Both the position numbers and the translations under genes were made by a program. The notes under the pieces are model-generated. The model saw only the letters and a list, made by a program, of their open reading frames with translations. It made no database searches and was not told the origin of the DNA. From Paracoccaceae bacterium (lineage in GTDB: Bacteria; Pseudomonadota; Alphaproteobacteria; Rhodobacterales; Rhodobacteraceae): 64,000 nt of DNA. This document shows positions 28,272 to 36,166 of the stretch, piece after piece. Numbering within the stretch: the stretch's first letter is position 1; each line of letters starts with the position of its first letter. Location of the stretch: positions 662,151-726,150 of the forward strand of contig JAAFAB010000003.1 in the NCBI GenBank assembly GCA_018222585.1, written 5' to 3'.

Positions 28272-29306
28272 ATGGCAAGCGCAGAGGTGACGATACGCGG
28301 GGCGGGGATCTTCGGGCTGAGCTGCGCCTGGGCCTGCCTGCAGCGCGGTGCCCGGGTGCGGGTGGTCGATCCCTTCGGCGTCGGCGCGGGCAGCTCGGGT
28401 GGGGTCGTCGGCGCGCTGGCGCCCCATGTGCCCGAGAACTGGAATGAGAAAAAAGCCTTCCAGCTGGACAGCCTGCTGCTGGCGGAACGCTTCTGGGCCG
28501 AGGTGGCAGAGGTGTCGGGCCTGTCCCCCGGCTATGCCCGCTCGGGCCGGTTGCAGCCGCTGGCGGATGCCCGCGCGGTCGAGCTTGCCCGCGGACGCGA
28601 GGCCACGGCGGCCGCGCTCTGGCAGGGTCGCGCCACATGGCAGGTGGTCGCGGCCGGCGGCGCCGATTGGGAACCCGCCAGCCCCACGGGTCTGCTGATC
28701 CACGATACGCTTACTGCCCGGATGCATCCCCGCCAGGCCTGCGAGGCGCTGGCCGCCGCCTGTCGCGCGAAGGGCGCCGAGATCTGCGCCGAGGCCCCGG
28801 ACGAAGGCGCGGTGATCTGGGCCACCGGCGCCGCCGGTCTGGAGGAGATGAGCCGCCTGGCCGGCCGCCAGATCGGCGTGCCGGTCAAGGGACAGGCCGC
28901 CGTGCTGCGCCATGATGCGGGCACCGTCCCGCAGATCTTTGCCGCCGGTGTCCACGTGGTGCCCCATGCCGACGGCACCGTCGCCATCGGCTCGACCTCC
29001 GAGCGGGACTTCGACGGCCTCGGCACCGATGCCCAGCTCGACGAGGTCATTGCCGCCGCCCGCGCCGCCGTGCCGGTGCTGCGGAATGCCGAGGTGGTCG
29101 AACGCTGGGCGGGGCTGCGTCCCCGCGCCCGCAGCCGCGCGCCGATGTTGGGGGCCTGGCCCGGCCGGCCGGGGCATTTCATCGCCAACGGCGGCTTCAA
29201 GATCGGCTTCGGCATGGGGCCGAAGGTCGGTCAGGTCATGGCCGAGCTGGTGCTGGACGGGACCGACGCGATCCCCGAAGGTTTCCGGGCCGAGGCGCTT
29301 TTCTGA
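28272..29306 (+). CDS. FAD-dependent oxidoreductase, DAO/MnmC(o)-like
   Basis: A 344-residue flavoprotein with an N-terminal dinucleotide-binding fold (TIRGAGIFGLSCAWACLQRGA, with GxGxxG) and the glycine-oxidase-like DAO domain. The C-terminal FAD contact is HFIANGGFKIGFGMGPKVGQ. Its head-to-head position with mnmD suggests it performs the MnmC oxidoreductase step, removing the carboxymethyl group from cmnm5U34. A D-amino-acid or glycine oxidase role is the alternative. The shared promoter region is only 49 bases. Confidence 0.8.
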   Translation: MASAEVTIRGAGIFGLSCAWACLQRGARVRVVDPFGVGAGSSGGVVGALAPHVPENWNEKKAFQLDSLLLAERFWAEVAEVSGLSPGYARSGRLQPLADARAVELARGREATAAALWQGRATWQVVAAGGADWEPASPTGLLIHDTLTARMHPRQACEALAAACRAKGAEICAEAPDEGAVIWATGAAGLEEMSRLAGRQIGVPVKGQAAVLRHDAGTVPQIFAAGVHVVPHADGTVAIGSTSERDFDGLGTDAQLDEVIAAARAAVPVLRNAEVVERWAGLRPRARSRAPMLGAWPGRPGHFIANGGFKIGFGMGPKVGQVMAELVLDGTDAIPEGFRAEALF

Positions 29307-29341
29307 CCCCGTCGCCGGACGTCGACAGTGAGATAGGAAGA

Positions 29342-29459
29342 GGGGGGCTCTGCCCCCATCCGCTGCGCGGATTCCCCCGGAGTATTTTCAGCCGTCGAAT
29401 GGAGGCAAAGGGGGTTTTGCGTCTATTCGACGGCTGAAAATACTCCCGCCGGAGGCTTC
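29342..29459. repeat. REP-like intergenic repeat, inverted pair (copy 3)
   Basis: The left half reads GGGGGGCTCTGCCCCC, a CCGC-TGCG-CGG hairpin and GGAGTATTTTCAGCCGTCGA. The right half is the complement, TCGACGGCTGAAAATACTCC. It lies between two convergent genes and could form one long cruciform. Confidence 0.85.
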
Positions 29460-29475
29460 GGCCGTGAGGCTGAAA

Positions 29476-29877
29476 TCAGCTGCCCTGCCGGACCCGGAAG
29501 ACGCCGGTGCCAGTGGCGGCCAGAACGCCTGTTTCATCGCTGATCTTCGCCTCGGCGAAGAAGGTCTTCGCCCCGCCGCCAGTGCGGAAGCCTTCCGCGA
29601 TCAGCAGCTTGCCCTTTGTCTGCGCCAGGAAATTCACGCTGAGATTCAGCGTCATCGCCAGCGCGCGGGCCTCGGAATCCCCGGTGTAGCAGCCGGCAAA
29701 GCCCATTACGGTGTCGCACATCATCGAATGTACGCCGCCATGCAGGATGCCGTAGCGGTTCATCAGGAAGCTTTCCATCGGCAGTTCGAAGCGTGCGTAG
29801 TTCTCGCGCCAGTCGGTGATGCGGAAGCCCAGGTGGGATTGCAGCGGATAGGGGTCTTCGACCAGGTTCGGGTCCAT
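29476..29877 (-). CDS. PaaI-family hotdog thioesterase
   Basis: A 133-residue single hotdog-fold acyl-CoA thioesterase. The family signature GILHGGVHSMMCDTVMGFAG (about 45-64) is clear. It is the last gene of the nine-gene minus-strand lipid operon, eight bases after the APH-type kinase gene. Its likely role is release of CoA from dead-end or product acyl-CoAs. An alternative is an unknown aryl-CoA substrate as for E. coli PaaI. Confidence 0.88.
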   Translation of the reverse strand: MDPNLVEDPYPLQSHLGFRITDWRENYARFELPMESFLMNRYGILHGGVHSMMCDTVMGFAGCYTGDSEARALAMTLNLSVNFLAQTKGKLLIAEGFRTGGGAKTFFAEAKISDETGVLAATGTGVFRVRQGS

Positions 29878-29885
29878 CGGGCCTC

Positions 29886-30917
29886 TCAGACAGTTTTTGC
29901 GGCGTCCAGGCCCGCCCTGGCGAAACGGGGCACCAGCGCTCCCATCTGCCGGCCGCGTTCCGGGTTCGAGGCATTGCCGTCGAGCGCGCGCTTGTAGACG
30001 CCCTGGATGATGCCAGCCATGCGGAAGAAGGTGAAGGCCAGATAGAAGCCGAAGCCCTCGATGCCGGGAATTGCGGCGCGGGCGCAGTAATCGGCGAGGA
30101 AGTCCTCGTCGCTCATCAGTCCCTGCGCACGCCGGTCGACTCCGGCAAGGCCACGACCGTCCGGACCCGCTGGCATCGACCATTGCATGATCACTGCCGC
30201 GACGTCGGCGTATGGGTGGCCGGCGGTCGAGAGCTCCCAGTCCAGCACGGCGGCGATCTCGGGCTTGTCCGTACGGAACAGAATGTTGTCGATCCGGTAG
30301 TCTCCATGCGCCAGCGTACGCAATCCATCGTCCGCGGGGATGTTGCTGTCGAGCCAGCCGATCAGGGCGTCCATCTCGGGGCGGGTCTCGGTCTCGGCGG
30401 CGCGGTATTGCTTGGTCCAGCGGTCGATCTGGCGGCGGTAGTAATTGCCGTCGGGGCCATAGTCTGCCAGCCCGGTCGCGGCGAGGTCGACGCCATGGAT
30501 CGCGGCCAGCACGCGGGACATCTCCTGCTGGATCGGGCGGCGCGCCTCGCGGGGCAGTTCGGGCAGGTCCGGCAGGTTGAAATGACGCCCCTGCACCTCG
30601 TCCATGACATAGAAGGCAGAGCCGATCACCGTGGGGTCTTCGCAGAGCACATGCATCTTCGCCACGGGCACCTCCGTGCCTTCCAGGGCCTTCTGGACCC
30701 GGAATTCGCGCTCGACCGCATGGGCGGATTTCAGCAGCACCCCGGGGGGTTTGCGGCGCAGCACGTAGCGATGTGAGGGAGTGGTCAGGCGGAACGTTGG
30801 GTTGGATTGTCCGACGTTGAATTTTTCCGCGTTCACAGGGCCTTGGAAGCCAGGGAGGTTGTCCCTCAGCCAGCCTTCCACGGCTGGCAGGTCCAGGGTC
30901 TGCGTGTCACTGGTCAT
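29886..30917 (-). CDS. APH-fold phosphotransferase, ACAD10/11 kinase-domain type
   Basis: A 343-residue kinase of the aminoglycoside phosphotransferase fold. The catalytic loop is HGDYRIDN (Asp206), and the metal-binding Asp226 is in LDWELSTAGHPYAD. The lysine region YVLRRKPPG and the FNVGQSNPTFRL P-loop fit the branch that forms the N-terminal domain of human ACAD10/ACAD11. Those proteins and bacterial LvaA phosphorylate 4-hydroxyacyl-CoAs. Its place in an operon of acyl-CoA dehydrogenases supports that over antibiotic resistance. It is a few bases after the phosphatase gene. Confidence 0.85.
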   Translation of the reverse strand: MTSDTQTLDLPAVEGWLRDNLPGFQGPVNAEKFNVGQSNPTFRLTTPSHRYVLRRKPPGVLLKSAHAVEREFRVQKALEGTEVPVAKMHVLCEDPTVIGSAFYVMDEVQGRHFNLPDLPELPREARRPIQQEMSRVLAAIHGVDLAATGLADYGPDGNYYRRQIDRWTKQYRAAETETRPEMDALIGWLDSNIPADDGLRTLAHGDYRIDNILFRTDKPEIAAVLDWELSTAGHPYADVAAVIMQWSMPAGPDGRGLAGVDRRAQGLMSDEDFLADYCARAAIPGIEGFGFYLAFTFFRMAGIIQGVYKRALDGNASNPERGRQMGALVPRFARAGLDAAKTV

Positions 30918-30926
30918 GGCGGCCTC

Positions 30927-31589
30927 TCAGGAATAGGTCAGCAGGGGATCGGCGGGCGAGGTGAGGAACGGGGTTTCGTTGAAGCCGTTCAGGTAGTGCC
31001 CCCTGCGGGTGAAGACGAAGCGCGCGACGGCGCAGTTCCGGGTTTGCAACTGCAGTTCGATCTGGGCCTTTCCCGGGGCGCCAAGCGTGGCCGCGATCAT
31101 CTGGCTGATCGCCCCGCCGGAAGAGACCGCGAAGACCGTTTCGGCCCCTTCGCGCATCAGGTGGGCGCGGGCCGCCTCCACCCGGGCGGTGAAAGCCGCC
31201 CAGCTCTCGGGGGCGGCCGCGATTTCGTCCCGCTGCCACATCAGGACGGTGTCGCGCAGGGTGCGGAAGTGGCTGCGCCGGTCATCGTGCAAACCGTTGG
31301 GGGCCGGCTCGGCGGCGAAGCGTGCGGAGAGCAGCGCCTTGAAGTCGAATTCGCTGAGGCCGGGATGCTCCTCGGCTGAACCGCCGGCTTCCATACCTAT
31401 CAGTATGGAGTCCAGCGTTTCCCGTTGGCGTCGCAGCCCGCCATGGGCCAGGCGGTCCGGCCGGATCCCCTGGGCCGCGAACCAGCGACCCAGGGCGCGC
31501 GCCTGCGCATGGCCCGTTTCCGACAGGACATCGTAGTCTGCGGCGCCGAAGGAGGCCTGGGCGTGGCGGATGAGGTAAAGCGTACCCAT
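30927..31589 (-). CDS. Histidine phosphatase family protein
   Basis: A 220-residue phosphoglycerate-mutase-like phosphatase. The catalytic RHG-type motif appears as LIRHAQASFG (His9), and the C-terminal His is replaced by a VSSGGAI context, where SHG is usual. That is worth noting because the second catalytic His seems absent there. It lies between thiolase and kinase genes in the lipid operon, a pairing I recall as recurrent with ACAD11-like kinases. The substrate is unknown. Confidence 0.85.
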   Translation of the reverse strand: MGTLYLIRHAQASFGAADYDVLSETGHAQARALGRWFAAQGIRPDRLAHGGLRRQRETLDSILIGMEAGGSAEEHPGLSEFDFKALLSARFAAEPAPNGLHDDRRSHFRTLRDTVLMWQRDEIAAAPESWAAFTARVEAARAHLMREGAETVFAVSSGGAISQMIAATLGAPGKAQIELQLQTRNCAVARFVFTRRGHYLNGFNETPFLTSPADPLLTYS

Positions 31590-31597
31590 GCGTATGC

Positions 31598-32800
31598 TCA
31601 GAGCACCTCGAAGAGGCCCGCCGCGCCCATGCCGCCGCCGACGCACATGGTGCAGACGACGTAGCGGGCGCCGCGACGCTTGCCCTCGATCAGCGCGTGG
31701 CCGACCATCCGGGCGCCGGACATGCCGTAGGGGTGGCCGATCGAGATCGCGCCGCCGTTGACGTTCAGGAGATCCTCGGGGATGCCCAGAACCCGGGCCG
31801 AATGCAGCACCTGGCAGGCGAAGGCCTCGTTGAGCTCCCACAGCCCGATGTCATCCATCTTGAGGCCATGGGCCTCCAGCAGCTTCGGTACCGCGTAGAC
31901 CGGGCCGATGCCCATCTCGTCCGGGTCCAGACCGGCGGCCATCACGCCAACGTAGCGACCCAGCGGTTGCAGCCCGCGCTTCTCGGCTTCCTTCGCCTCC
32001 ATCAGGACCGAGGCAGAGGCCCCGTCGGACAGTTGCGAGGCATTCCCTGCGGTGATGTATTTACCTTCCTTGACCTGCTGGCCATCCTTGAAGACCGGCG
32101 CCAAGCTGTTCAGCCCCTCCAGCGTCGTCGAGGGGCGATTGCCTTCATCCTCGGCCAGGGTTACCTCGTGGAAAGAGACCTCCTTGGTTTCCTTGTCCAT
32201 GACGCCCATGGTGGCGGTGATCGGCACGATCTCGTCGTCGAACTTGCCGGCCTCCTGCGCGGCGGCGGTGCGCTGCTGGCTGCGCAGGGCATAGGCGTCC
32301 TGGTCCTCGCGGGTCACGCCATAGCGTTCCGCGACGATCTCGGCGGTCTCCAGCATGGACATGTAGAGATCGGGACGATGGGCTTCGATCCAGGGGTCGC
32401 GGGCCCGGTCGGTGCGCATATTCTGGTTCTGTACCAATGAGATGGACTCGACCCCGCCGCCGATCGCGATCTGCATCCCGTCCTGGGTGATCTGTTTGGC
32501 GGCGGTGGCGATGGCCATCATGCCCGAGGCACACTGACGGTCCAGGGACATCCCGGCGACGGAGGTCGGCAGGCCGGCGCGGATGGCTGCCTGACGGCCT
32601 ATGTTGCCGCCGGTCGAGCCCTGTTGCAGCGCAGAGCCGATCACGCAATCCTGGATCTCGGGGCCTTCGAGACCGGCACGGGCGACCGCATGATGAACCG
32701 CGTGCCCGATCAGGGCCTGCGCCTGCGTATTGTTGAATGCCCCACGGTACGCCTTGCCGATCGGCGTGCGGGCGGTGGAAACGATGACTGCATCACGCAT
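31598..32800 (-). CDS. Acetyl-CoA C-acyltransferase (beta-ketothiolase)
   Basis: Thiolase that cleaves 3-ketoacyl-CoA at the last step of beta-oxidation (400 residues). The catalytic triad is visible: Cys90 in [10 protein letters not shown], His356 in [12 protein letters not shown] and Cys386 in [13 protein letters not shown]. It is the sixth gene of the operon, after the SDR. Degradative rather than biosynthetic use is inferred from the neighbours. Confidence 0.95.
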   Translation of the reverse strand: MRDAVIVSTARTPIGKAYRGAFNNTQAQALIGHAVHHAVARAGLEGPEIQDCVIGSALQQGSTGGNIGRQAAIRAGLPTSVAGMSLDRQCASGMMAIATAAKQITQDGMQIAIGGGVESISLVQNQNMRTDRARDPWIEAHRPDLYMSMLETAEIVAERYGVTREDQDAYALRSQQRTAAAQEAGKFDDEIVPITATMGVMDKETKEVSFHEVTLAEDEGNRPSTTLEGLNSLAPVFKDGQQVKEGKYITAGNASQLSDGASASVLMEAKEAEKRGLQPLGRYVGVMAAGLDPDEMGIGPVYAVPKLLEAHGLKMDDIGLWELNEAFACQVLHSARVLGIPEDLLNVNGGAISIGHPYGMSGARMVGHALIEGKRRGARYVVCTMCVGGGMGAAGLFEVL

Positions 32801-32821
32801 TGGGAAATCCTTCCGGGAAAT

Positions 32822-33748
32822 TCACTTTTCGTCGAGGTTGATGCCGCGCAGCGCGGCCGCCATCGCGGCGTACTTGCGGGTCTGATCGAAGGCGCCGGGC
32901 ATGACCTGCTGACCGCTTTCCGCGCGGACCTCCGCCATCCGGCTCCAGATGGTATCGGGATCCAGTTCGTCGTCCGCGAAGGCCACGCCAGGGGTCTCGT
33001 AGATCCGTGTCTCGGTGAAGCAGCCGCCCCCGGCGCCCAGGATCATGCGCGAGGGTGCTTCCTCATGCAGCAGGGTCAGCAGGCCGGGGGTGATCGTCTC
33101 CGGCCGCAGAAGATCCAGGACCTTCTGGGGCAGCAGTCCCTCGGTCATCCGGGTCGCGGCAGTCGGTACCAACAGGTTGGCCCGGATGTCGTACTTGCCG
33201 CCTTCCTGGCAGAGCACGTTCATCAGGCCGACCAGCGCGGCCTTGGCGGCGCCGTAGTTCGATTGCCCGAAGTTTCCGTAGAGGCCCGAGGCGGAGGTGG
33301 TGTAGACGATCCGACCATACTGTTGCGTCCGGAAATGCTCCCAGAGCGCCTTGGTCGGGATGACCGAGCCCATCAGGTGCACGTCGACCACTGAGGCGAA
33401 GTCGGACAGTTCCATCTTGGCGAAGGTCTTGTCGCGCAGGATCCCCGCATTGCAGACGAGGATGTCGACCTTGCCCCAGGTCGAGATGACCTGATCGACC
33501 ATATCCTTCACCTGATCCGCATCCGTGACATTGGCGCCATGGGCCATGGCTTCGCCACCCCCGGCGCGGATTGCCTCGACCACCGACTGCGCAGCGTCCG
33601 AGCTCTGTCCGACACCATTCGCTGCCGTTCCCAAATCGTTCACCACGACCTTGGCACCGCGTGCGGCGAGCCCGAGCGCGTGGCTGCGTCCCAGGCCCAC
33701 ACCGGCGCCGGTGATGATGGCGACCCGGCCCTTGAAGCTTATGCTCAT
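32822..33748 (-). CDS. SDR-family 3-hydroxyacyl-CoA dehydrogenase (MFE-2/HSD17B4-like)
   Basis: A 308-residue short-chain dehydrogenase. The cofactor motif GAGVGLGRSHALGLAARGAKVV and VNDLG match the dehydrogenase domain of peroxisomal multifunctional enzyme 2. NAG (CNAGILRD), catalytic Ser, and YGAAK are in place. With the preceding MaoC hydratase it can carry out both middle steps of beta-oxidation with the R-hydroxy stereochemistry of MFE-2. The start 33748 overlaps the MaoC stop by four bases. Confidence 0.92.
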   Translation of the reverse strand: MSISFKGRVAIITGAGVGLGRSHALGLAARGAKVVVNDLGTAANGVGQSSDAAQSVVEAIRAGGGEAMAHGANVTDADQVKDMVDQVISTWGKVDILVCNAGILRDKTFAKMELSDFASVVDVHLMGSVIPTKALWEHFRTQQYGRIVYTTSASGLYGNFGQSNYGAAKAALVGLMNVLCQEGGKYDIRANLLVPTAATRMTEGLLPQKVLDLLRPETITPGLLTLLHEEAPSRMILGAGGGCFTETRIYETPGVAFADDELDPDTIWSRMAEVRAESGQQVMPGAFDQTRKYAAMAAALRGINLDEK

Positions 33749-34209
33749 GATTCTTCTCCAAAATATCGGCGGCCAAGCCATTCCGCGACCAGGGCCGGCT
33801 TGTCCTGACCTTCGACCTCGACCACGACGTCGGTTGTGGTCTGGATCTCTCCGGGGCGAATGGCCTCGACGGACTTTAGAGTGAACCGGCCGCGAATCCG
33901 GCTGCCCGAGGGCACCGGAGAGATGAAGCGGACGCGGTTCATCCCGTAATTGACCGCCATCGTGGTGCCCGCGATCTGCGGCATGTCGAACGTCATCGCC
34001 GAGAGCAGCGAAAGAGTCAGGAAGCCATGGGCGATGGTGCCACCGAAGGGGCTTTTCGCGGCAAGGTTCGGATCCGTATGGATATATTGACGGTCTTCGG
34101 TACAGCGGGCGAATTCATCGATGCGTTGCTGACTGACCTCGATCCACTCCGAGAGGCCAAGTTCCTGTCCGACAAGCGTCTCGAATTCCATCCGGCTGAG
34201 TACGGTCAT
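33745..34209 (-). CDS. MaoC-like enoyl-CoA hydratase
   Basis: A 154-residue hotdog-fold hydratase. The R-specific hydratase signature is present as DPNLAAKSPFGGTIAHGFLTLSL, with the catalytic Asp and His of the hydratase-2 motif. It couples translationally to both flanking SDR genes through ATGA overlaps. With the downstream SDR it reproduces the hydratase-2/dehydrogenase pair of MFE-2. Confidence 0.93.
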   Translation of the reverse strand: MTVLSRMEFETLVGQELGLSEWIEVSQQRIDEFARCTEDRQYIHTDPNLAAKSPFGGTIAHGFLTLSLLSAMTFDMPQIAGTTMAVNYGMNRVRFISPVPSGSRIRGRFTLKSVEAIRPGEIQTTTDVVVEVEGQDKPALVAEWLGRRYFGEES

Positions 34210-35036
34210 GCATCATCCTCCAGGAAAGTGGCCTTTGCCGTCGCGACCTGCATCCCCCCCGAGAGCGGAATTACCGCGCCAGAGACATAGGCGCCGCCTT
34301 TGCCGCAGAGGAATTGCAGAACGCCCGCGACGTCCTCCTCGGCCCCCACGCGGCCGAGCGGTACCGAGGCCGCAGTCTTGCGGCGACCCTCGTCATGTCC
34401 GATGGCAAAGGCCATCATCTTCGACATGAACGGGCCAGGAGCGATGGCGTTTACCGTGATATATTCAGGGGTTAGCTCGCTCGCCAGAATGCGGGTCATG
34501 TGATGCACCGCGCCCTTGGAGGTGGCGTAGGAGTAGGCGCCCTGGCCTTTCGGAATCTCGCCCATGACCGAACCGACATTGACCACGCGGGCCGGATCCT
34601 CGGGCGATGCTGCGGCGCGGAGAAGCGGCAGCAGGCTTTGCGTCAGGTGGAACATGCCGCTGACATTGAGGCCGAGAACCTTTGTCCAGGCATCGTAGGG
34701 AAATTCTCCGAGCGGTGCGCCCCATGTGCGGCCCGCATTGTTCATCAGGATATCGAGCTTCTCCGTACGCTGTCGTACTGCTTCGGTCAGCGCCGCGATA
34801 CCCTCCTCCGAGCCGACGTCCCCGGCAAAGCCCTCGGCCGAACCTGGCAGGTCCAGCGCATTGATTTCGGCGGCGGCGGCCTCGCAGGCTTCGGCCTTGC
34901 GGGACGCGATCAGCACGTGGGCACCAGCCGCGGCGAGGCCCTCGGCGGCCATGCGACCGATGCCCGTGGCGCCGCCGGTGACAAGGGCCACCTTGCCGGA
35001 CAGGTCAAAAAGATCTTCTGGTTTCAATGACATCAT
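34206..35036 (-). CDS. SDR-family oxidoreductase
   Basis: A 276-residue classical short-chain dehydrogenase: TGGATGIGRMAAEGLAAAG cofactor motif, NNAGRTWG, and YATSKGAVHHMT with the catalytic Tyr and Lys. The start is either 35036 or 35033 (ATGATG); 35036 gives the ATGA overlap with the acyl-CoA dehydrogenase stop. It resembles dehydrogenases found beside ACAD genes, but its substrate among hydroxyacyl-CoAs or alcohols is not known. Confidence 0.9.
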   Translation of the reverse strand: MMSLKPEDLFDLSGKVALVTGGATGIGRMAAEGLAAAGAHVLIASRKAEACEAAAAEINALDLPGSAEGFAGDVGSEEGIAALTEAVRQRTEKLDILMNNAGRTWGAPLGEFPYDAWTKVLGLNVSGMFHLTQSLLPLLRAAASPEDPARVVNVGSVMGEIPKGQGAYSYATSKGAVHHMTRILASELTPEYITVNAIAPGPFMSKMMAFAIGHDEGRRKTAASVPLGRVGAEEDVAGVLQFLCGKGGAYVSGAVIPLSGGMQVATAKATFLEDDA

Positions 35037-36157
35037 ATACCTCTCGCGGCCGCGACGCGGGCGGCGTGATAGCCGTAGTCGCCCAGCCATTCGGCGCCCA
35101 CGCGGGCGCGCTTCATGTAGAACCCCATGTCGAATTCATCCGTCATGCCAATACCCCCGTGCATCTGCACCCCTTCGCGGACTGCCAGTTGTGCGGTCTG
35201 GGTGGCATGGGCCTTGGCGACCGATACGGCCAGATCGGCGGCACCGGGAGAGGTGTCCAGCACCCGCCCGGCGTTCGCGACGGCGGAGGCGGTGATTTCG
35301 ATCTGGGTCCAGAGATGGGCTGCGCGATGCTGCAGCGCCTGGAAGGAGCCGATGGTCCGCCCGAACTGCCGGCGCTCCCGCAGGTAACCGGCGGTCATGG
35401 CGAAGGCGCCGGAGGTCAGGCCAAGCAACTCGGCAGCCATCCCGGCCTGACCTGCATTCAGCGCCGTATGGAGAGTTGCGAGGCCGTTGTCGATTTCGCC
35501 GAGGATCTCGCCGCCGGTGGCCTCGACCTGATCGAAGATCAGCGTGGCGTGGTCGCGGCTGTCAACGGTATTGCGGCGCTGCCGCGCAAGCCCGGCGCGG
35601 GCGGCGTCGATATCGAAGAGAGTCAGCCCCTGCGCCTCTCCGGCGGCGCCGGAGGTGCGTGCCAGCACAAGCAGCCGGTCCGCGCTGCTGCCCTCGGCAA
35701 CGAAGCATTTGCGCCCGCTCAGCCGATAGGTATTGCCCTGGCGCACAGCTTCCAAGGCGCTGCCTTCAGGAGAAAATTTCGATCTTTCGTCGATCGCCAG
35801 CGCATAGGTCACGCGGCCCTCGGCAATGTCGGCCAGGCGATCACTGCCGGCTTGGCGCAATGCCGTCGCGGCGATGACGGCGGTCGAGAGGAAGGGGGAG
35901 GCGGCCAGGACCTCTCCCATTTCCTCCGCCAGGATCCCGGCCGCGCGGTGGCCCATGTCGGCCCCCCCCGCCTCTTCCGGCAGCAGCACCCCGGTCCAGC
36001 CAAGCTGCGCCATCTCGCGATAAAATCCGGTATCGTATGGTTTGCCGCTGTCACGATTGCTGCGCAGCGAAGAGACCGGGCTGGCCTCGGCCAGGAAGCT
36101 GCGGGCGGCGTCGCGCAGCAGGATTTCGTCCTCGGTCGGGACCAGGGAAAGCGTCAT
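35033..36157 (-). CDS. Acyl-CoA dehydrogenase, small subunit type
   Basis: A 374-residue flavoprotein of the acyl-CoA dehydrogenase fold. It has GYLRERRQFGRTIGSFQALQHR and QMHGGIGMTDEFDMGFYMKR but no C-terminal GG(T/S)xE segment. It follows the larger paralogue by nine bases in the operon. This large/small arrangement repeats the 11872/13059 pair and suggests an alpha2beta2 enzyme acting on bulky or branched acyl-CoAs. Confidence 0.9.
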   Translation of the reverse strand: MTLSLVPTEDEILLRDAARSFLAEASPVSSLRSNRDSGKPYDTGFYREMAQLGWTGVLLPEEAGGADMGHRAAGILAEEMGEVLAASPFLSTAVIAATALRQAGSDRLADIAEGRVTYALAIDERSKFSPEGSALEAVRQGNTYRLSGRKCFVAEGSSADRLLVLARTSGAAGEAQGLTLFDIDAARAGLARQRRNTVDSRDHATLIFDQVEATGGEILGEIDNGLATLHTALNAGQAGMAAELLGLTSGAFAMTAGYLRERRQFGRTIGSFQALQHRAAHLWTQIEITASAVANAGRVLDTSPGAADLAVSVAKAHATQTAQLAVREGVQMHGGIGMTDEFDMGFYMKRARVGAEWLGDYGYHAARVAAARGI

Positions 36158-36166
36158 GGGGGTCTC

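Noticed and set aside
27542..29306. Frameshifted single mnmC gene
   Set aside because: The two parts are on opposite strands with their own starts and ribosome sites, so they are separate genes rather than a broken fusion.
29886..30917. Aminoglycoside resistance phosphotransferase
   Set aside because: The fold is shared, but the lipid-operon context and ACAD10/11-like motifs point to an acyl-CoA-related kinase.
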